Source of the DNA: Marasmius tenuissimus
Lineage: Eukaryota; Basidiomycota; Agaricomycetes; Agaricales; Marasmiaceae
Direction of reading: 5' to 3'
Length of the DNA: 64,000 nt
Assembly (NCBI GenBank): GCA_029532415.1
Contig: JAQOTA010000060.1
Coordinates: 1,364,001 to 1,428,000 of the forward strand
Program-made: the position numbers and the translations under genes
The notes under the pieces: model-generated
What the model was told of the DNA's origin: nothing
Seen by the model: only the letters and a program-made list of their open reading frames with translations
Databases searched by the model: none
Shown: positions 1 to 11,525 of the stretch, one piece after another
Numbering within the stretch: position 1 is the stretch's first letter
Layout: each line of letters opens with the position of its first letter

Positions 1-129
1 CTGGTATCGTACTCGTCGAAGTCGATGATACGACGGGAAGTTTGAATGGCTTTCGTCGCCTAAACGACCCGATCGGCGATGTTTAGACGCGAACAATCGG
101 GAGGAAGAAGAAGAATTTCTTACAGACAT
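1..129 (-). CDS. MACPF-like protein, 5' part only, cut by the window edge
   Basis: This is probably the start of a third MACPF paralog. Read on the minus strand, an exon ending near position 124 is followed by a GTAAGA donor (123-118) and a TTTAG acceptor (62-60), and the next exon (59 down to 1) runs off the window. The second exon opens with a basic segment followed by RRIIDFD. This matches the same place in the complete paralog at 3809-5708, which has RKIIDYD directly after its first intron. The exon before it ends with a VTPL-type stretch, again as in the paralog. The true start codon was not identified. Only about 40 residues can be seen and no MACPF signature lies in view, so the call rests on the shared exon layout and local similarity to its neighbours. 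Confidence 0.42.
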   Translation of the reverse strand, partial: MSVRNSSSSSRLFASKHRRSGRLGDESHSNFPSYHRLRRVRYQ

Positions 130-189
130 CGTGTCAAGGGGCGTGACCGAAGACTGAGAGACAATGAGCGTAGGTCCGCAGACAGGGCT

Positions 190-1244
190 GAGAGAGAAGA
201 TTGCCCACCATGTTCATACTGTATCCAAGCAAGTTCGTCGCCGGAAATTCTGACATGATTGCAAGCTAGACTTGTGTGATGGGCAAAGCGTGAAGTGGTG
301 CTGAGTTTCTGGCCCAGTTATGAGGACACAAAGCTCGTTTTAAAGACCAGGCGAGCCTCCTGACGTCTTCAGAACATCAGCCCCTTGAGCATTCTAGTTG
401 ACAAGATCCATCTCAACCCCGTGCTCACTCTCGTGGCACGGTTGAGCGAATGACGGGAGTTATGGAGTCCTTGGGAAGTCCATGATAAGAATAAAGAATA
501 ATGATTATGAGGCCAAAAAGGTTGCAAACTCACAGCGGCGTTCGAGCTACCACGATAATCACACTCGATGATGTGACTAGTACGCTAGCAATCTTCGACT
601 GACAGGTGATAGAGGGCGACCCTGCCTCCACAATAGCAAGCTGAGCCGAATGGAAAGTCTTGAGAAGAACTCGGTTAGAGATTGCAAACCGACTGGGGTT
701 GGTCATGGTGGCAGGAGGCAAGTTCCAACTTAGTTCGGATACAACATTTCGGATGCCGTGACGGCTGTCATTCGGCTAAAGGATAACGCGGCTAAGCCTC
801 CTTGGTCACCCGGAATTGCTACTTTCCGGGGGTTTGACGTAGTGAATGGAAGACTAGTCTTCCGACACTCATTTTCCCTTCCCAGAAAGATCAACCTTCT
901 GCTCTCCTCCGAGGGTGCAAACACCAAGAATGTCAACCATCCTGCTTCCCTGTGAATTATGGCTCACTGTTGCCGCGCTCGTCATGAGGGTTTTCAGGAT
1001 TCCATTGGCACAGCTGATGATCGATATCTGATCGGCCAACTGGATTTGCCGACCCTCCGAGCCTCCAAGCTTCAAGCTTCGCCATGGATAGAGTCATTGT
1101 TCCTCTTCTCTTTTTCGGTAGTCTCAAAAAAGTAACCTAGCACCAAAGCTTACAAGTATAGCATTTCATTCACATGTGTTTACAAGGTAACAGATATTCG
1201 AGTTTGGAAAACAACATTTCGGAAGTTCGGAAATTGAACTATTA
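190..1244. other. Intergenic, no supported gene
   Basis: Only short overlapping open frames without recognisable motifs are present. The stretch separates the partial MACPF gene at the left edge from the 3' end of the next MACPF gene, so it should hold the promoter of the former. Confidence 0.5.
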
Positions 1245-2836
1245 TTAGTCCTGGGGGGAGACGTTGTCGGGAATCACAGGAACTTTGTAGTACCTGACCA
1301 GCCCCTTATCATTGTTCTCATAACATTTCTATCAAAAGATGTCAACGTCGACACAACCACACATCGATACGAGAAAACTCACCCCATTGATTAGGACACA
1401 TGCATTGCCCATATCGCGACCGAGAGTGAAATCGATCGGCGTTCCATCATTGACGATGTAGAACCTGATGACGGGTGAGAAAAGTAGTCCCAGAGGTATC
1501 ACATACAAGAAACTTACGCCGCCAAACGTTCCTTCTGAGCTTCACCGGATTGACCAACACGGACCTTGGTCTCGCTGAGTCCGATGACCTTCTGCGTCGT
1601 GGGGTCGTAAGTTGGGAGGGGACCTCCCACACCGACAATTGACCCAGGAGTCGACAACCCAAACTCCGCAACCCCCGATTCAGACTTGAGAATAACAAGA
1701 GTCACAACGCCATGTTGCTTCTTTTCATTCTCTTCGACAATTGCCTTGAAAGCAGCCTCAATATTGTCAGCTGCGTCCCTGACTTTGCCATCTTCCGAAT
1801 CGCGAAGGAGCGACCAAAGTGGAAGTACCCCAATAGACGTCAAGGCAGGCAAGGAAGGAATGGTGGACGACCACTTCACGAGTACGTCAAAATCGAAGTT
1901 TCCTTGCGAGATGGAGTCGGCAGCTGCCTCCTCCCCGCCAGTGATGGTGCACAAAGTCTGTGCGATGGTGAGGAAGACTTGATATTGAGGCTCATCGAGA
2001 GCATTGGAATCGAAATTGCCGCGGTCGTTCATGCCACGAAGATGGGCAGTCACGTCCTTCTTCCAGTTGCTGTTGACATCGTGGTATTTGTTAGATGCCC
2101 AAGTAGACTAAAAAGGAGGTTTTAGGCGCCAGGGTTGAACGAGGGGATAGCGAGACACTTACGATGCTGCAGCGTCCCCCAAAAGTAGTGGAGTTGATCA
2201 CATGAGTTCCCAGCTCCGCAAAAAATGCCTTGTAAGCAGCGACAGCGGAATTATCCCCAGGAGAGAAGGGTTGAGGCAATTTGGCAATCTTCTTGCGGAG
2301 GAAGTCATTGTCAATGAAGTCGAGATAATTTCGCAAGGATGCGGTGTATACGTCCGCGCCGAACGTGAAGAAGGAGAACTGATACTCGGTGGGAAGGGAT
2401 TTCTTCAGTGGGTACGACGAGACATCCGTATTGACCGCAAGGCTAGAGGGGTCGCTTTGGAATGCACTCAACGCTGCACTACCCGAGTTGTAGTCCTTGT
2501 CGTCGTTCCGAATGCCGTGAGATTCACTAGCAGAGACGACGCGCGGGAGAGTGTATGTCTCGCCACCTGAATTGAGTCAGCTCCTGGCAGCACTCTCGTT
2601 CGAGAAGAACTTACCGATTGAAACCTCGTAGGTTGTCTTGTCGTCCTGAATGGCAATGAGCCGGGGACCGTCAATCCGCGTCTTAACCTGTAGGTGGTCA
2701 GTCGGACTGGGGGCCTGTAACTGGTTATCAGACTACTCGCCTGTTCAATGCTAAATGGTGTGAGCGAAGTCATATCGACGCCGCGTGCTAGCCAGTCCAA
2801 GGCTGCGAGATGATTTACACGATTGGATTGCTGCAT
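1245..2836 (-). CDS. MACPF (perforin-like) domain protein A
   Basis: This looks like a complete six-exon gene: exons 2836-2741, 2687-2615, 2566-2163, 2107-1518, 1464-1383 and 1328-1245, giving 442 residues in one continuous frame. The MACPF signature is plain near the end of exon 3: GTHV, six residues, then GG (family pattern [YW]-G-[TS]-H-x7-G-G). MACPF proteins oligomerise and insert into membranes. In fungi some act with aegerolysin partners, but none is encoded nearby, so the role (defence, fruiting or lysis) is open. No signal peptide is evident. The first intron appears to use a GC donor (CAG|GCGAGT), because the alternative GT just downstream gives a stop after joining. The protein lacks the C-terminal tail found in the divergent paralog at 3809-5708. 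It is transcribed away from that paralog across a shared upstream region. Confidence 0.8.
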
Positions 2837-3808
2837 AGCGATTCTTGCTTAGAGAAGATAGGTTGACAAGTTTGGGGGATTGGAATGAGGCGTATGACTT
2901 CTCAGTCTAGTTGTACGAAGTTCAAGAGCTGGCTTGTGCACCTGCTCGTATCGAGATCGGAAATCTCGCGAATCTATAGCTTTCTGAAGATGACGCAAAA
3001 ATGGTTTGGCTCGTGTTCAGAACAAAAACGTTGTTTGTACCCCACTTCAAGTGCGACCGTAGGATTCGGATGCGAGAGAGGGAGCTGGAGCGAGTTCTTT
3101 CGAACGAAGTCATGAATGAAGGTGCAAGAGAATGAAAGTGTTATCACTGAGCCCATTTGGAAGCGGAATTCTGCATAGGACAGGACCGGGGAAAATGTGA
3201 TTGAGTGAACCAGTTCCAAGAATGCGAGAAGTGGTCATTTTGACTCCCAGAGTGGGATAGATTCTTGAGTTGATTATACTTTGTCCCAATGGTCAGTAAA
3301 CCGTCCGAAGTACAGACGCCAGACTTAGCGGGTGCCAGTATTCGGGGGAGCAACGGCGACCGACTGAATGGTAGACGTTTTGATGATTGGGTTAATTTAG
3401 GAAATTAAGGAGGAAGACTACCAATCATAACCCACCTGAACATTCATGATGAACACGTAAAGGGTTGGGCCTGGCCTCAGGGAGTGGGAAACATACAGGC
3501 TGTCCGTCCCACGCCATATCATTCAGGTTGCCCTTCCGGTGATATCGTCAACTTCAAGGGGGACTTCCAAGGGTCTTCTGAGCTCTTCCAGGCTCTTCCT
3601 CATTGCCCGACTACTCGGTAGCGTTTTCTTCCAATTCCCTGATGAGGTCATGTTCCGAAAGTGATATACCCGAACTGTCTGAACGCACAAGTCCAAGTTT
3701 TCGTGTTAGGAAGGAAAGATTCTTAAGCTGGTGCTAAATCAACGACCTTCAGAAACACCCCAACCCCGAGCTCACATACTCACTGCAACTCTCCAAAACC
3801 TTACTACG
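2837..3808. promoter_or_regulatory. Divergent promoter region between two MACPF genes
   Basis: About 970 bp separate the start codons of the two head-to-head MACPF genes. No intact gene lies here. The stretch must carry both promoters, and it also contains a short piece resembling MACPF coding sequence (3530-3625). No clear TATA box was assigned to either gene. Confidence 0.45.
3530..3625 (+). pseudogene. Decayed MACPF fragment
   Basis: In one frame this stretch reads as D-I-V-N-F-K-G-D-F, then a Ser/Glu pair and L-F-Q-A. It lines up with the segment D-L-S-N-F-Q-G-S-F ... S-E-A-F-N-S-F-Q-A of the neighbouring intact gene (around 4117-4190), apart from a few missing residues. The reading frame closes shortly after. 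No start, splice sites or MACPF signature are visible, so this is best seen as a leftover of an earlier copy lying between the two live genes. Confidence 0.4.
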
Positions 3809-5708
3809 ATGTCCGACGATTTTCCTCCCCTCAATAGGCTAGGCTACAGCCTTGACATGTTAACCGTTACTCCCTTGAGTATAAAGGCGGTGAGCACAAC
3901 GGCTTGATCAGGTCGTCGCTGTCTTCTGAATCTCTGCATGCATAAGGTTGATGAGTCGATCAAAAGAGGCCGCAAGATTATCGACTACGATCCCGACTAT
4001 CGAGTTCGCGAGGTGAAGCTCGGTGAGCAGTTTCTCCAACTACACGACGATAACGAAGTCTCACAAAGGGTGCCAGGCGATATAACGTATAAAGTACCAG
4101 GACACATTGGCGTCTCTACCGACTTGAGTAACTTCCAGGGAAGCTTCCTCACATACCGCAGTGGATCCGAGGCCTTCAACTCTTTCCAAGCCGACGCTTC
4201 CCTCAGTATCAAGTACATGTGTGTCTCTGGCGGGGCGTCAGCATCGTATGCAACAGAGAAGACGCTGCGCCGGGAGAACCAACATGCCTTCTACTCGTTC
4301 AACGCCGATCTGTACTCAGCCAATCTGAAAGACTACATCGATGACATCAACGAGAAAGCGTTGAAGAACAGAATTGCGGACTTGCCTCAGCCTTTCGACG
4401 GCAACAACAAGGACCATGAAAAGAAATATCGTGATTTCTTCGGACAATTCGGGACTCATGTCATCAACTATTGCACCTACGGTGCCAGGTGCCAACTGGT
4501 GAGATCAATCCAGCTCGATCGAAAGGGAACAAACAATCTTACTGGTGTTTCTGCAGAACGTCTGGGCATCCAATTCCGAGAGCTCCGTCAACAATCGATT
4601 CTCCGCGAGTGTCACGGCTTCCTACAACGGTGTCTTCACCAGTGGCCAATTCGACGCATCGGTCAAGAAGGAAGACCAATACAAAGACTTCATGGAGTTG
4701 AAGCAGGCAGATGTCACTGCACAAGGTGGTGAGCTCAACGCCGGTGTCTACTTCGTCCAGCATCCCGACAACATGGAGGCCTACGATGCTTGGGGTAAAA
4801 CGGTTGCGTCGTATCCTAACGTCACCAGCTTGTCCACGATCGAGATTTGGTCTCTCTTGCGTGATGCCGCGGCAGAGGAGTTAAGAAACGCTGCAGACCA
4901 ACTCGAGAAGGCGTTCAACCACTTGAAGTCACATAAGGAGGTTCACAGGACCCAGGTACGTCTTGCCAACTCTGACCTGTAACTGGAGTTCACGGGAAGA
5001 GTTGCGATACCCACAGGTTACGCTGACCATTGAATCCGACTGGTAAATTCTTTTCTGATGTCCCCTTTGCTTTGGCTGACGTTCTCTTTGCCTAGGGCGG
5101 AATTCAGCTTGCTCACGCCGAGCGCTGTCATTATCAAGGACGGTGACCTTCCCGACAACACCGTCTTCTCCGAGACCAAAGTCCAGTGGGGCAAAGAACA
5201 CAGTCACGACTATCATCGTCAGGATGTTCGGTGAGTCCACAAAATTGCACGCCCACCTTCGACACCTATACTAACATTATGCTGCAGATTCATCATCGTC
5301 AACGACGGCTCTCCGATCGATTTCGCCATCTCTCATGGCAGCAACGGTGGTGCTCCCGGCAAGGGCACGGCGAAAGTTATCACTCAACAGGTACGTCTGT
5401 GTTTGCTAGACGAATGGAACAATGTTAGTATAACAATTCGTATCCCACAGGGTACCTACGAAAATTCTGAGATCACTGACAACAACTGGAACACACAATG
5501 GTATGCATCCGAAATCATGTCCCTTCTGATTCGACATTGATTTCCCCGTCCCTCAAAACCTTGCAGGTACTACCAGAAACCCGTCAACCCACAGGCTCAA
5601 GAAACGCGTTTGATGACGGCCCGCAAGCCTCGCGAATGGCAGGACACATTGACTGACTACTTGCATGAGGTTAATCATTACGAAGGCGAATCCCCAGTGG
5701 CACTCTGA
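3809..5708 (+). CDS. MACPF (perforin-like) domain protein B
   Basis: Eight exons join in frame: 3809-3889, 3947-4498, 4557-4955, 5017-5042, 5096-5230, 5288-5390, 5451-5500 and 5567-5708, giving 495 residues. The start was chosen because the first short exon ends in a TPLSIK segment, matching the first exon of the paralog at 1245-2836. The MACPF signature (GTHV..YG) lies close to the end of exon 2, about residue 200. Intron positions flanking the signature exon agree with the paralog, so the two are duplicates. The likely product is a pore-forming or membrane-attack protein. No signal peptide is visible, as in several fungal MACPF proteins. It differs from the paralog by a longer C-terminus, coded by the last two exons, with a Trp-Tyr-Tyr segment and a charged tail. 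No aegerolysin-type partner gene is present in the window. Confidence 0.82.
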
Positions 5709-6451
5709 TGTCTCGAAGTCGGATCGACGTGGGCGAAGGAATAAGGAACCGTTTGGAAAGTTGAGAAAAGCTTCTTGAAATGTCGTATTTGTACCATAGC
5801 TAGTATCTTGTTGTCACTGTCAAAACCACCGAATGGAAAGTCTAGTTTTGCGCACTCGTCCCGAAATGACAGAGCTCTAGGTAATAGTGGCCTCGAGTAA
5901 TATGTATGTACAACGTGGGTGCATATAAGCCCACGACTCGTCGAAAATACAAAGCTAGTTGAGCAGGGCTGCCGCCTGTGTTGTGGCGGCAATCCGGGCC
6001 ATGGAATGATAGAGGATCTATATCGAGGCAATACGATAGTCCGGAAGATCAGGCGGGCAGAACAAGGCGCGTATTCCACTTGTGTGCACTCACCTACACA
6101 ATTGAGATTTGCTGTCTGTTGCCGCTGCGCCGTGGTGAAATCAGGGTGAGCCTTGAAGCTTGACCGAGTTCGAGTAGCTTCAGCAGGAGAGAGTAAGAAG
6201 GGAAGAAGGGTCGTGGGAATCATAGACACACGGCCGTATGGGCCTCGCCATTGTACTCAACTCTCTTCCACTCACCACCCAGCCTCGCCTTCAAGTTGAC
6301 ATTCAGATATGCACGCGTGGTCAGCTGTTGAATCCTCCGACATTGATCGGCATGTCGAGTACAGTCGAGACCTCGCCAATAAGACTGCATTGTCTGTGGT
6401 CACAACACCACGATCAACACTAATCCCAACTCAATCACCCTTTATCACTCG
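5709..6451. other. Intergenic, no supported gene
   Basis: A 183-codon open frame on the minus strand (6229-5678) overlaps the 3' end of the MACPF gene. It has no recognisable motif, is rich in Arg, Ser and Pro, and looks like a chance frame. The stretch holds the MACPF terminator and the promoter of the DUF1479 gene. Confidence 0.45.
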
Positions 6452-8256
6452 ATGGCAACATTCACTCGAATCGTATCGACCAACAGGGTAATAAGGTCCC
6501 CCTTCAGAATCTTGATAAGAGGCCTGGCATCCTCCTCGACCTCACGAGATATGCAGTTCGCGGTACAGACCGACAATTCGTTCACTCTAGGCGAGAAGAA
6601 GGAAGGGAACATTGGATCAGTGTTCTCGTCTCTGGGAAGAGCTGAAGATGTGTTTCCCGAACGATTCTCGCAATTGAAGAAGGAGATGTGGAACGATAAA
6701 CTCTTACAGTCTTGGAATGAAGTCCTGTTGGAAATGGAGGCGAAGACCGAAGAGATTGCCAGGCTGGGCTCTGATGTTAGTACTTCCTGGTTGTTTTCCG
6801 GAGGGAATGCGGCTTACCGATGAAGCAGGTCGTTCCCCGCGTCAATTATGAAGATTTACGGGCAGGCTTATCTCAAGAGCAGAAACAACGAGTAAAGGAT
6901 GCTGGCGTAGTCATCGTCAAAGGTGCTGTGCCGAAGGAGGTGAGAGGTCATGGATACAGACGTCGAAACAGTTGTGAAAAATCTCTTCAGGAGGCTATCG
7001 CCTGGAAAAAGTCCGTTGAGGACTATGCTGAGGCCAACAAGCCTCTCGTTCGCGGTGAGTTTGTCGCGCCAAGTGAAGCCTTCTCATCTTCACGCGGCAT
7101 TGACGACTTCGCCCTTATCTAGGCTTTCCTGTCGACAATGTTCAAGTCTTTGAGTTCTACAACTCCATCTCCCAGACCCAAGCGCGTACCCATCCCGCCG
7201 TGCTCGACACACAGCATCATCTGCTCATTCTTTGGCATTCATCCAACCCCGACGCCGAAGCCGACCTGTCCACCCCGATATCCTACTTCGACCGCTTACG
7301 GATTCGTCAACCGGGCGACAAAATGTTTACTTTGGGCCCACACGTCGACGGGGGATCCATTGAACGTTGGGAGGATCCCACATACCGTCAATGCTTCAAG
7401 AGTATCCTCGAAGGGAATTGGAAGGAGCACGATGCTTACGATGTTTGGCCAAGGATTCACGCAAAGCAGGACCTGTACAGTGCTCCGTAAGCTTTCTTGG
7501 ATATACTCAACGAATGCCCAACCTCTGATTTGGAGTCTTGCAGGAGCCAATGCTCAATCTTCCGACCATGGCAAGGTTGGCTGTCCATCTCCACCACGGG
7601 CCCTGGTGAAGGGACACTTCGCGTCTTTCCCTCTCTCAAATTGTCGACTGCGTATATGATGCTCCGACCCTTCTTCAAGCTCACATCTGGTGGAAAGTGG
7701 GAGGTCGATCTTGAGGGAACTGCTTTTCCTGGCAGCGGTCTGGGTCAAGGTCAGGAGTTCACCCCGCAAACTCATCCTCACATGGAGAAAGCCATGGTAT
7801 CTATCCCCCGCGTGGAACCCGGCGATCAGGTCTATTGGCACTGTGATGGAGTTCATGCGGTTGAGGGTGAGCACAGCGGGACCGCAGATTCGAGTGTGAT
7901 GTATATTCCGGCTGTACCATTGACCACTTACAAGTGAGTACTCCAATTCTCTGCATCCTCAGTGGCAAGGCTAACCAGTCGACCTATAGCGCTCACTACC
8001 TTCGAACACAGAGAAAGCAGTTTGTCGCTGGACGCCCCGCGCCGTACGATCTTTGACTTCCCGTTGGCATACTTTCCACTCAATATTTGGTTACAGAGAT
8101 TTCCCGGGAGGTGAAGGCGAATCGAAATTTGTTGGTCGCGCTACCGAGGATACGATTACCACCAAACTTGGAAGGCAAGCGTACGGTTTTGAGCCTTTTG
8201 ACGGTACTTCTCCATTTATCCAAAGAGCGAATGAAATTCTCTCGGCTGCAGCGTGA
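6452..8256 (+). CDS. DUF1479 family 2-oxoglutarate/Fe(II) oxygenase-like protein
   Basis: Seven exons join in frame: 6452-6775, 6829-6939, 6991-7054, 7123-7486, 7544-7933, 7990-8043 and 8097-8256, giving 488 residues, the usual family length (YbiU-like proteins). The core shows an HxD pair (H240, D242 in HVDGGS) and a later His (H387 or H391 in the WHCDGVH segment). Together these would form the 2-His-1-carboxylate iron site of a cupin-type dioxygenase. The GWLSxxTTGPGEGTLRVFP stretch and the C-terminal DFPGGEGE are family hallmarks. The first 33 residues are rich in Arg, Ser and Thr without acids, so mitochondrial import is likely. The last intron was accepted because it skips an in-frame TGA and restores the conserved C-terminus. 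The substrate is unknown. A broken copy of exon 5 lies at 31.7 kb. Confidence 0.85.
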
Positions 8257-8567
8257 GGCCAATCAAAGAGGAGAGGGACCTTCAATGTATAAGTTGCTTG
8301 TATCTCGGACAAACCCTGTATATTTTGCTAATCTGCCCAAATTTGAAGAGGAAAAAGGACTGTCCTGTTAGATTAGAGTCCATGTTACGGTCTAGCAAAT
8401 TCTCGGGAGCCCCAAGTTCGGTCGTGTCCTCCTTTATCTCCTTCATCTCCGCCATTCCATAACTTGGAGAAGGCGCTCGTTCAATCGTACCCCGATATCC
8501 TGATGAACGCGCACCTGCCCACTGTAGCAAAAGGTACATGTAATTCAAAGAAACGATAGACCACATC
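8257..8567. other. Convergent 3' region
   Basis: These 311 bp lie between the stop codons of two convergent genes (DUF1479 protein and amino-acid permease). Nothing beyond 3' UTR and polyadenylation sequence is expected, and nothing else is seen. Confidence 0.5.
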
Positions 8568-11146
8568 TCATAGTAACCACTCCACAAATCTTCCCCACAT
8601 GGTGGTCGGTGGTCTGTAATTTGCTTCCCACCATTTCTCGTCTTCATCAACCTCGTCCAACCCGCCGAATAGATCCATCTCACTAGCCTTTTTCGCCGAC
8701 GTTCCCTTGATAACTTTCCACCCAACGTATATGACCAGCGAGAACATAATTCCAAAGTACGCGGTGCTGTCATCTCATCGTCAGGGTACATCGAACGGTT
8801 TCGAGAAATAGATGTACGCACAAGAAACCTTGAATGTCAAAGTCTCCGTCAATCGTGATGAAGACCGCGAACCCATTCGTTACTAGAACCAATGTATATC
8901 AATGTCCGAGCGAGTCTCAGTCAGGAAACCTACTTGTCAACAAGACACACGCCCACAGCCCAAACCAAGGTGTATAGGGCATCCATACACCTTTGAAAGG
9001 TAGCACGTCCCTCGATATTCCTTGGGCTTTCAGCCCTTTGTTGAATCGTATCCAGGCGAGGCATATGAAGAAAAAGTTGATCATGGCGGCGACTGAAGAC
9101 AAGTCGATAAACCACCCGAAGACGACAGCTGCTCCCTTATTGACGGCTGAGAGGTCATTAGTTAGCGTCATGTCGAAGACATGATGTGTACGAGCGACGC
9201 ACTCATGTAGGATAGCGAGCAGATCCCTAGAACGAATAGCAAGGCAGTTAGGGGAACGCCACGCCTTGTAGTGTACCCAAGGATCTTTGGTGCTTGACCC
9301 TGTCGAGCGAGGCCGTGGATGGCTCGAACAGCAACGAAAATAAACGAGTTCCCACAAGATATCGCAGACGTTATGATGACCGCGCTGTGCAACAGGTGTA
9401 AGCAATCGGGAGGAGGAGAGAAGTTCGTGGAACTAACTTGATAATATGCGGTAAGATAGTGATACCGAGATGCTGCATGCCGATGACGAAGGGAGAAGCA
9501 CCAACGCCTATGTATCGAGGTTGAGACTGTCCTGTTCGGGATTGATGTTGAGCTCACCTGTGCCATTCGCAATGCCTTCGATGAGGTCCGGGTCGTTATG
9601 CGCGATCAGGATGCCGACACATAATATACCCAGAACGTAAAACGCTGTCAGGCGCCAAAATACCCGTCTAGATTATCCAGTGTCAGTTTCCGGTGTGGCC
9701 GACAGTAACGCTCGTTTCTCACCGAATCGCTTTGGGGATCGTTTTTCTCGGATTCTCAGCCTCACCAGAGCACATTACGACCTAGAAGCTTTATAAGGAA
9801 TCGCTTCACAATGCACAAGAGGTATACAGACGAATTCAGGTCCACCGATGGAGAACGCAGCCATACGGAAAACTCCCCAAAACCCAAGGAAATGCCCAAG
9901 AGGTCCCTCAACGAGACTAAAAATAGCAAGAGCTTCAATGGCGTGAACCGCAAATGAGTGGGGTGCAACCAACTATTCAGTCATTGGACCTGGCTAGGGA
10001 ATCCGACATCAGAAAGATTTCCATAAAATAGGGGTTCAAGGACACTCACGTCGCGCCAGTATCGAAATCCGATCCTATCGTGGTTTGGGTTACCGCCCAA
10101 CATGACGATGAATGTGAAGACTATGAAGCCGATGATGAGGATGACTTTGCCGGATGCAAGGTAGAATTCGGCCTAAAAATTATGAGTAAAATTCGTGAAC
10201 GAGCCTCATCTCTGCTCACCTCTCCGTACAGCCGGACGGCAAAGGCGTTGAGACAAAAGAACACAACCAAGCAGAGCGTTACCCATATCGCGTCTGAAGA
10301 GTCTGGTAGCCTGGTCAAGAAATATGCAATCAGTCTCGTCCCAATCCCACGAAGAAATGAGGAAGGTGGGTCAAGGCAACATACCAGTATTTAAACAGAC
10401 CGGAAATAGCAACGATGTCAGCGCAACCAAACGCGATGCAAGCATCTATTGGTGTCCCGTCAACGCTTTCTCAGCGACTCAAAAGTGGTGGTGACCTACA
10501 AGTGTAGTTCCAGCCACACGCGACCCCTGCGGCAGGATCGACGAAACGATGTGTCCAGTGAATGAAACTCCCGTTTACGGGCTTGAGAAAATTGTCAGCA
10601 CCCAAGGAGCTGCAGGATGACAACAGAGCACTAACGTGTAGCGTTGCGAGCTCTCCCGCTGCTTGGGCGACTGTGGAAAGCGTCTTCATTCAATGTCGCG
10701 GGAGCCGAGCAAGGACACGTACCGCACCAGACGACGATACAGAAGATACTGTACGCCAGAAGGCAAGATAAAGGTCCCCCCATCACCAGTGCACGCCCTG
10801 ACCCAACTAGATTCTAGATCAGCCACTGAGTACTTACACAGGTTCACCACCCATGAGCACATACTGAACAGCCCGCTAGTTCGCCACGATGCAAGTTGTC
10901 ACCACATTGTTCGATGAGCTTGATGAGCGTTACTCACGTTCCAATCACACCTCCTATGGCACTAGAAAGTAAGGGTCAACATCTGGGTATCTAAGCTCTA
11001 GGCTAGGCCAGAACGACACACATTAGTTGTATATGACGAGATTTGAGTCCCCGATGGGTTTGCATTCTGGAGGTGTCGAGGCCATCTTGACCGCTGGAAG
11101 AAGCTGACTCGACCGCAAAAGAATCAACCTCCTTCTTGTCTGACAT
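8568..11146 (-). CDS. Amino-acid permease (APC superfamily, yeast YAT type)
   Basis: This is a plasma-membrane proton/amino-acid symporter. The N-terminus has a hydrophilic tail starting MSDKKEVDSF, then the fungal permease hallmark QLIAIGGVIGTGLF leading into GSG..L..GGP. Later come AAGE.ATLxPV, RFVDPAAGVACGWNY, IWVTLCLVVFFCLNAFAVRLYGE, and CSLSYM near the last helices. The C-terminus ends in a Trp-rich cytoplasmic segment (KWWEANYRPPTTMWGRF). The gene has many small exons. The first six are 11146-11022, 10961-10938, 10875-10865 (only 11 nt), 10806-10723, 10670-10636 and 10581-10500, all in phase. The later exons were followed by motif rather than fully mapped, and the stop is at 8570-8568. 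It is convergent with the DUF1479 gene and divergent from the FAD oxidoreductase, which suggests a role in taking up an amino-acid-like substrate for those enzymes. Confidence 0.85.
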
Positions 11147-11198
11147 GATGAACGTGAGACGGGTAGGCGCAGGAGCAGGATCCGACTTGTCGTTTGCA

Positions 11199-11336
11199 GT
11201 GGTTTCTGGCGTGTGGATTTAAGAAGGATTCTACAATGATTTTTTTTTTCTTTTGAGAAGCGTGTATTAGGCCAAACAGCTTCCTTTCCGGTACTGTGGT
11301 TTCCAGTGTGTGGATTTAAGAAGGATTCTGCAAAGC
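11199..11336. repeat. Direct repeat pair, about 40 bp each
   Basis: The segment at 11199-11238 (from GTGGTTTCTGGC through GATTTAAGAAGGATTCT) recurs at 11296-11336 with a few substitutions. The two copies are about 95 bp apart and in the same orientation. They lie upstream of the permease start codon. Confidence 0.6.
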
Positions 11337-11449
11337 GTCCAAGTAACTCCAAGGTATCGTGACCGGTGCTTGTCGTCAGGACTCGATAACAGTTTGATAA
11401 CAGTGCAAGAATCATTCGCTCCCGGAAGGCCTACGGAGTTGCGTTCAAC

Positions 11450-11525
11450 CCAAACAAGGGCTCAACGTACGTTCAACGTTCAGCCCGAACAAGGGCTCAA
11501 CGTTCAACCTGAACAAGGGCTCCAC
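11450..11525. repeat. Short degenerate tandem repeat, AACAAGGGCTC units
   Basis: Three units of AACAAGGGCTC(A/C)ACG, separated by variants of GTTCAACGTTCA(G/A)CC, lie in tandem. The spacer also repeats internally. This is a local duplication with no coding role. Confidence 0.6.

Noticed and set aside
5678..6229. 183-codon minus-strand frame downstream of MACPF gene B
   Set aside because: Overlaps the MACPF 3' end, has no motif, and its composition is unlike the neighbouring proteins.
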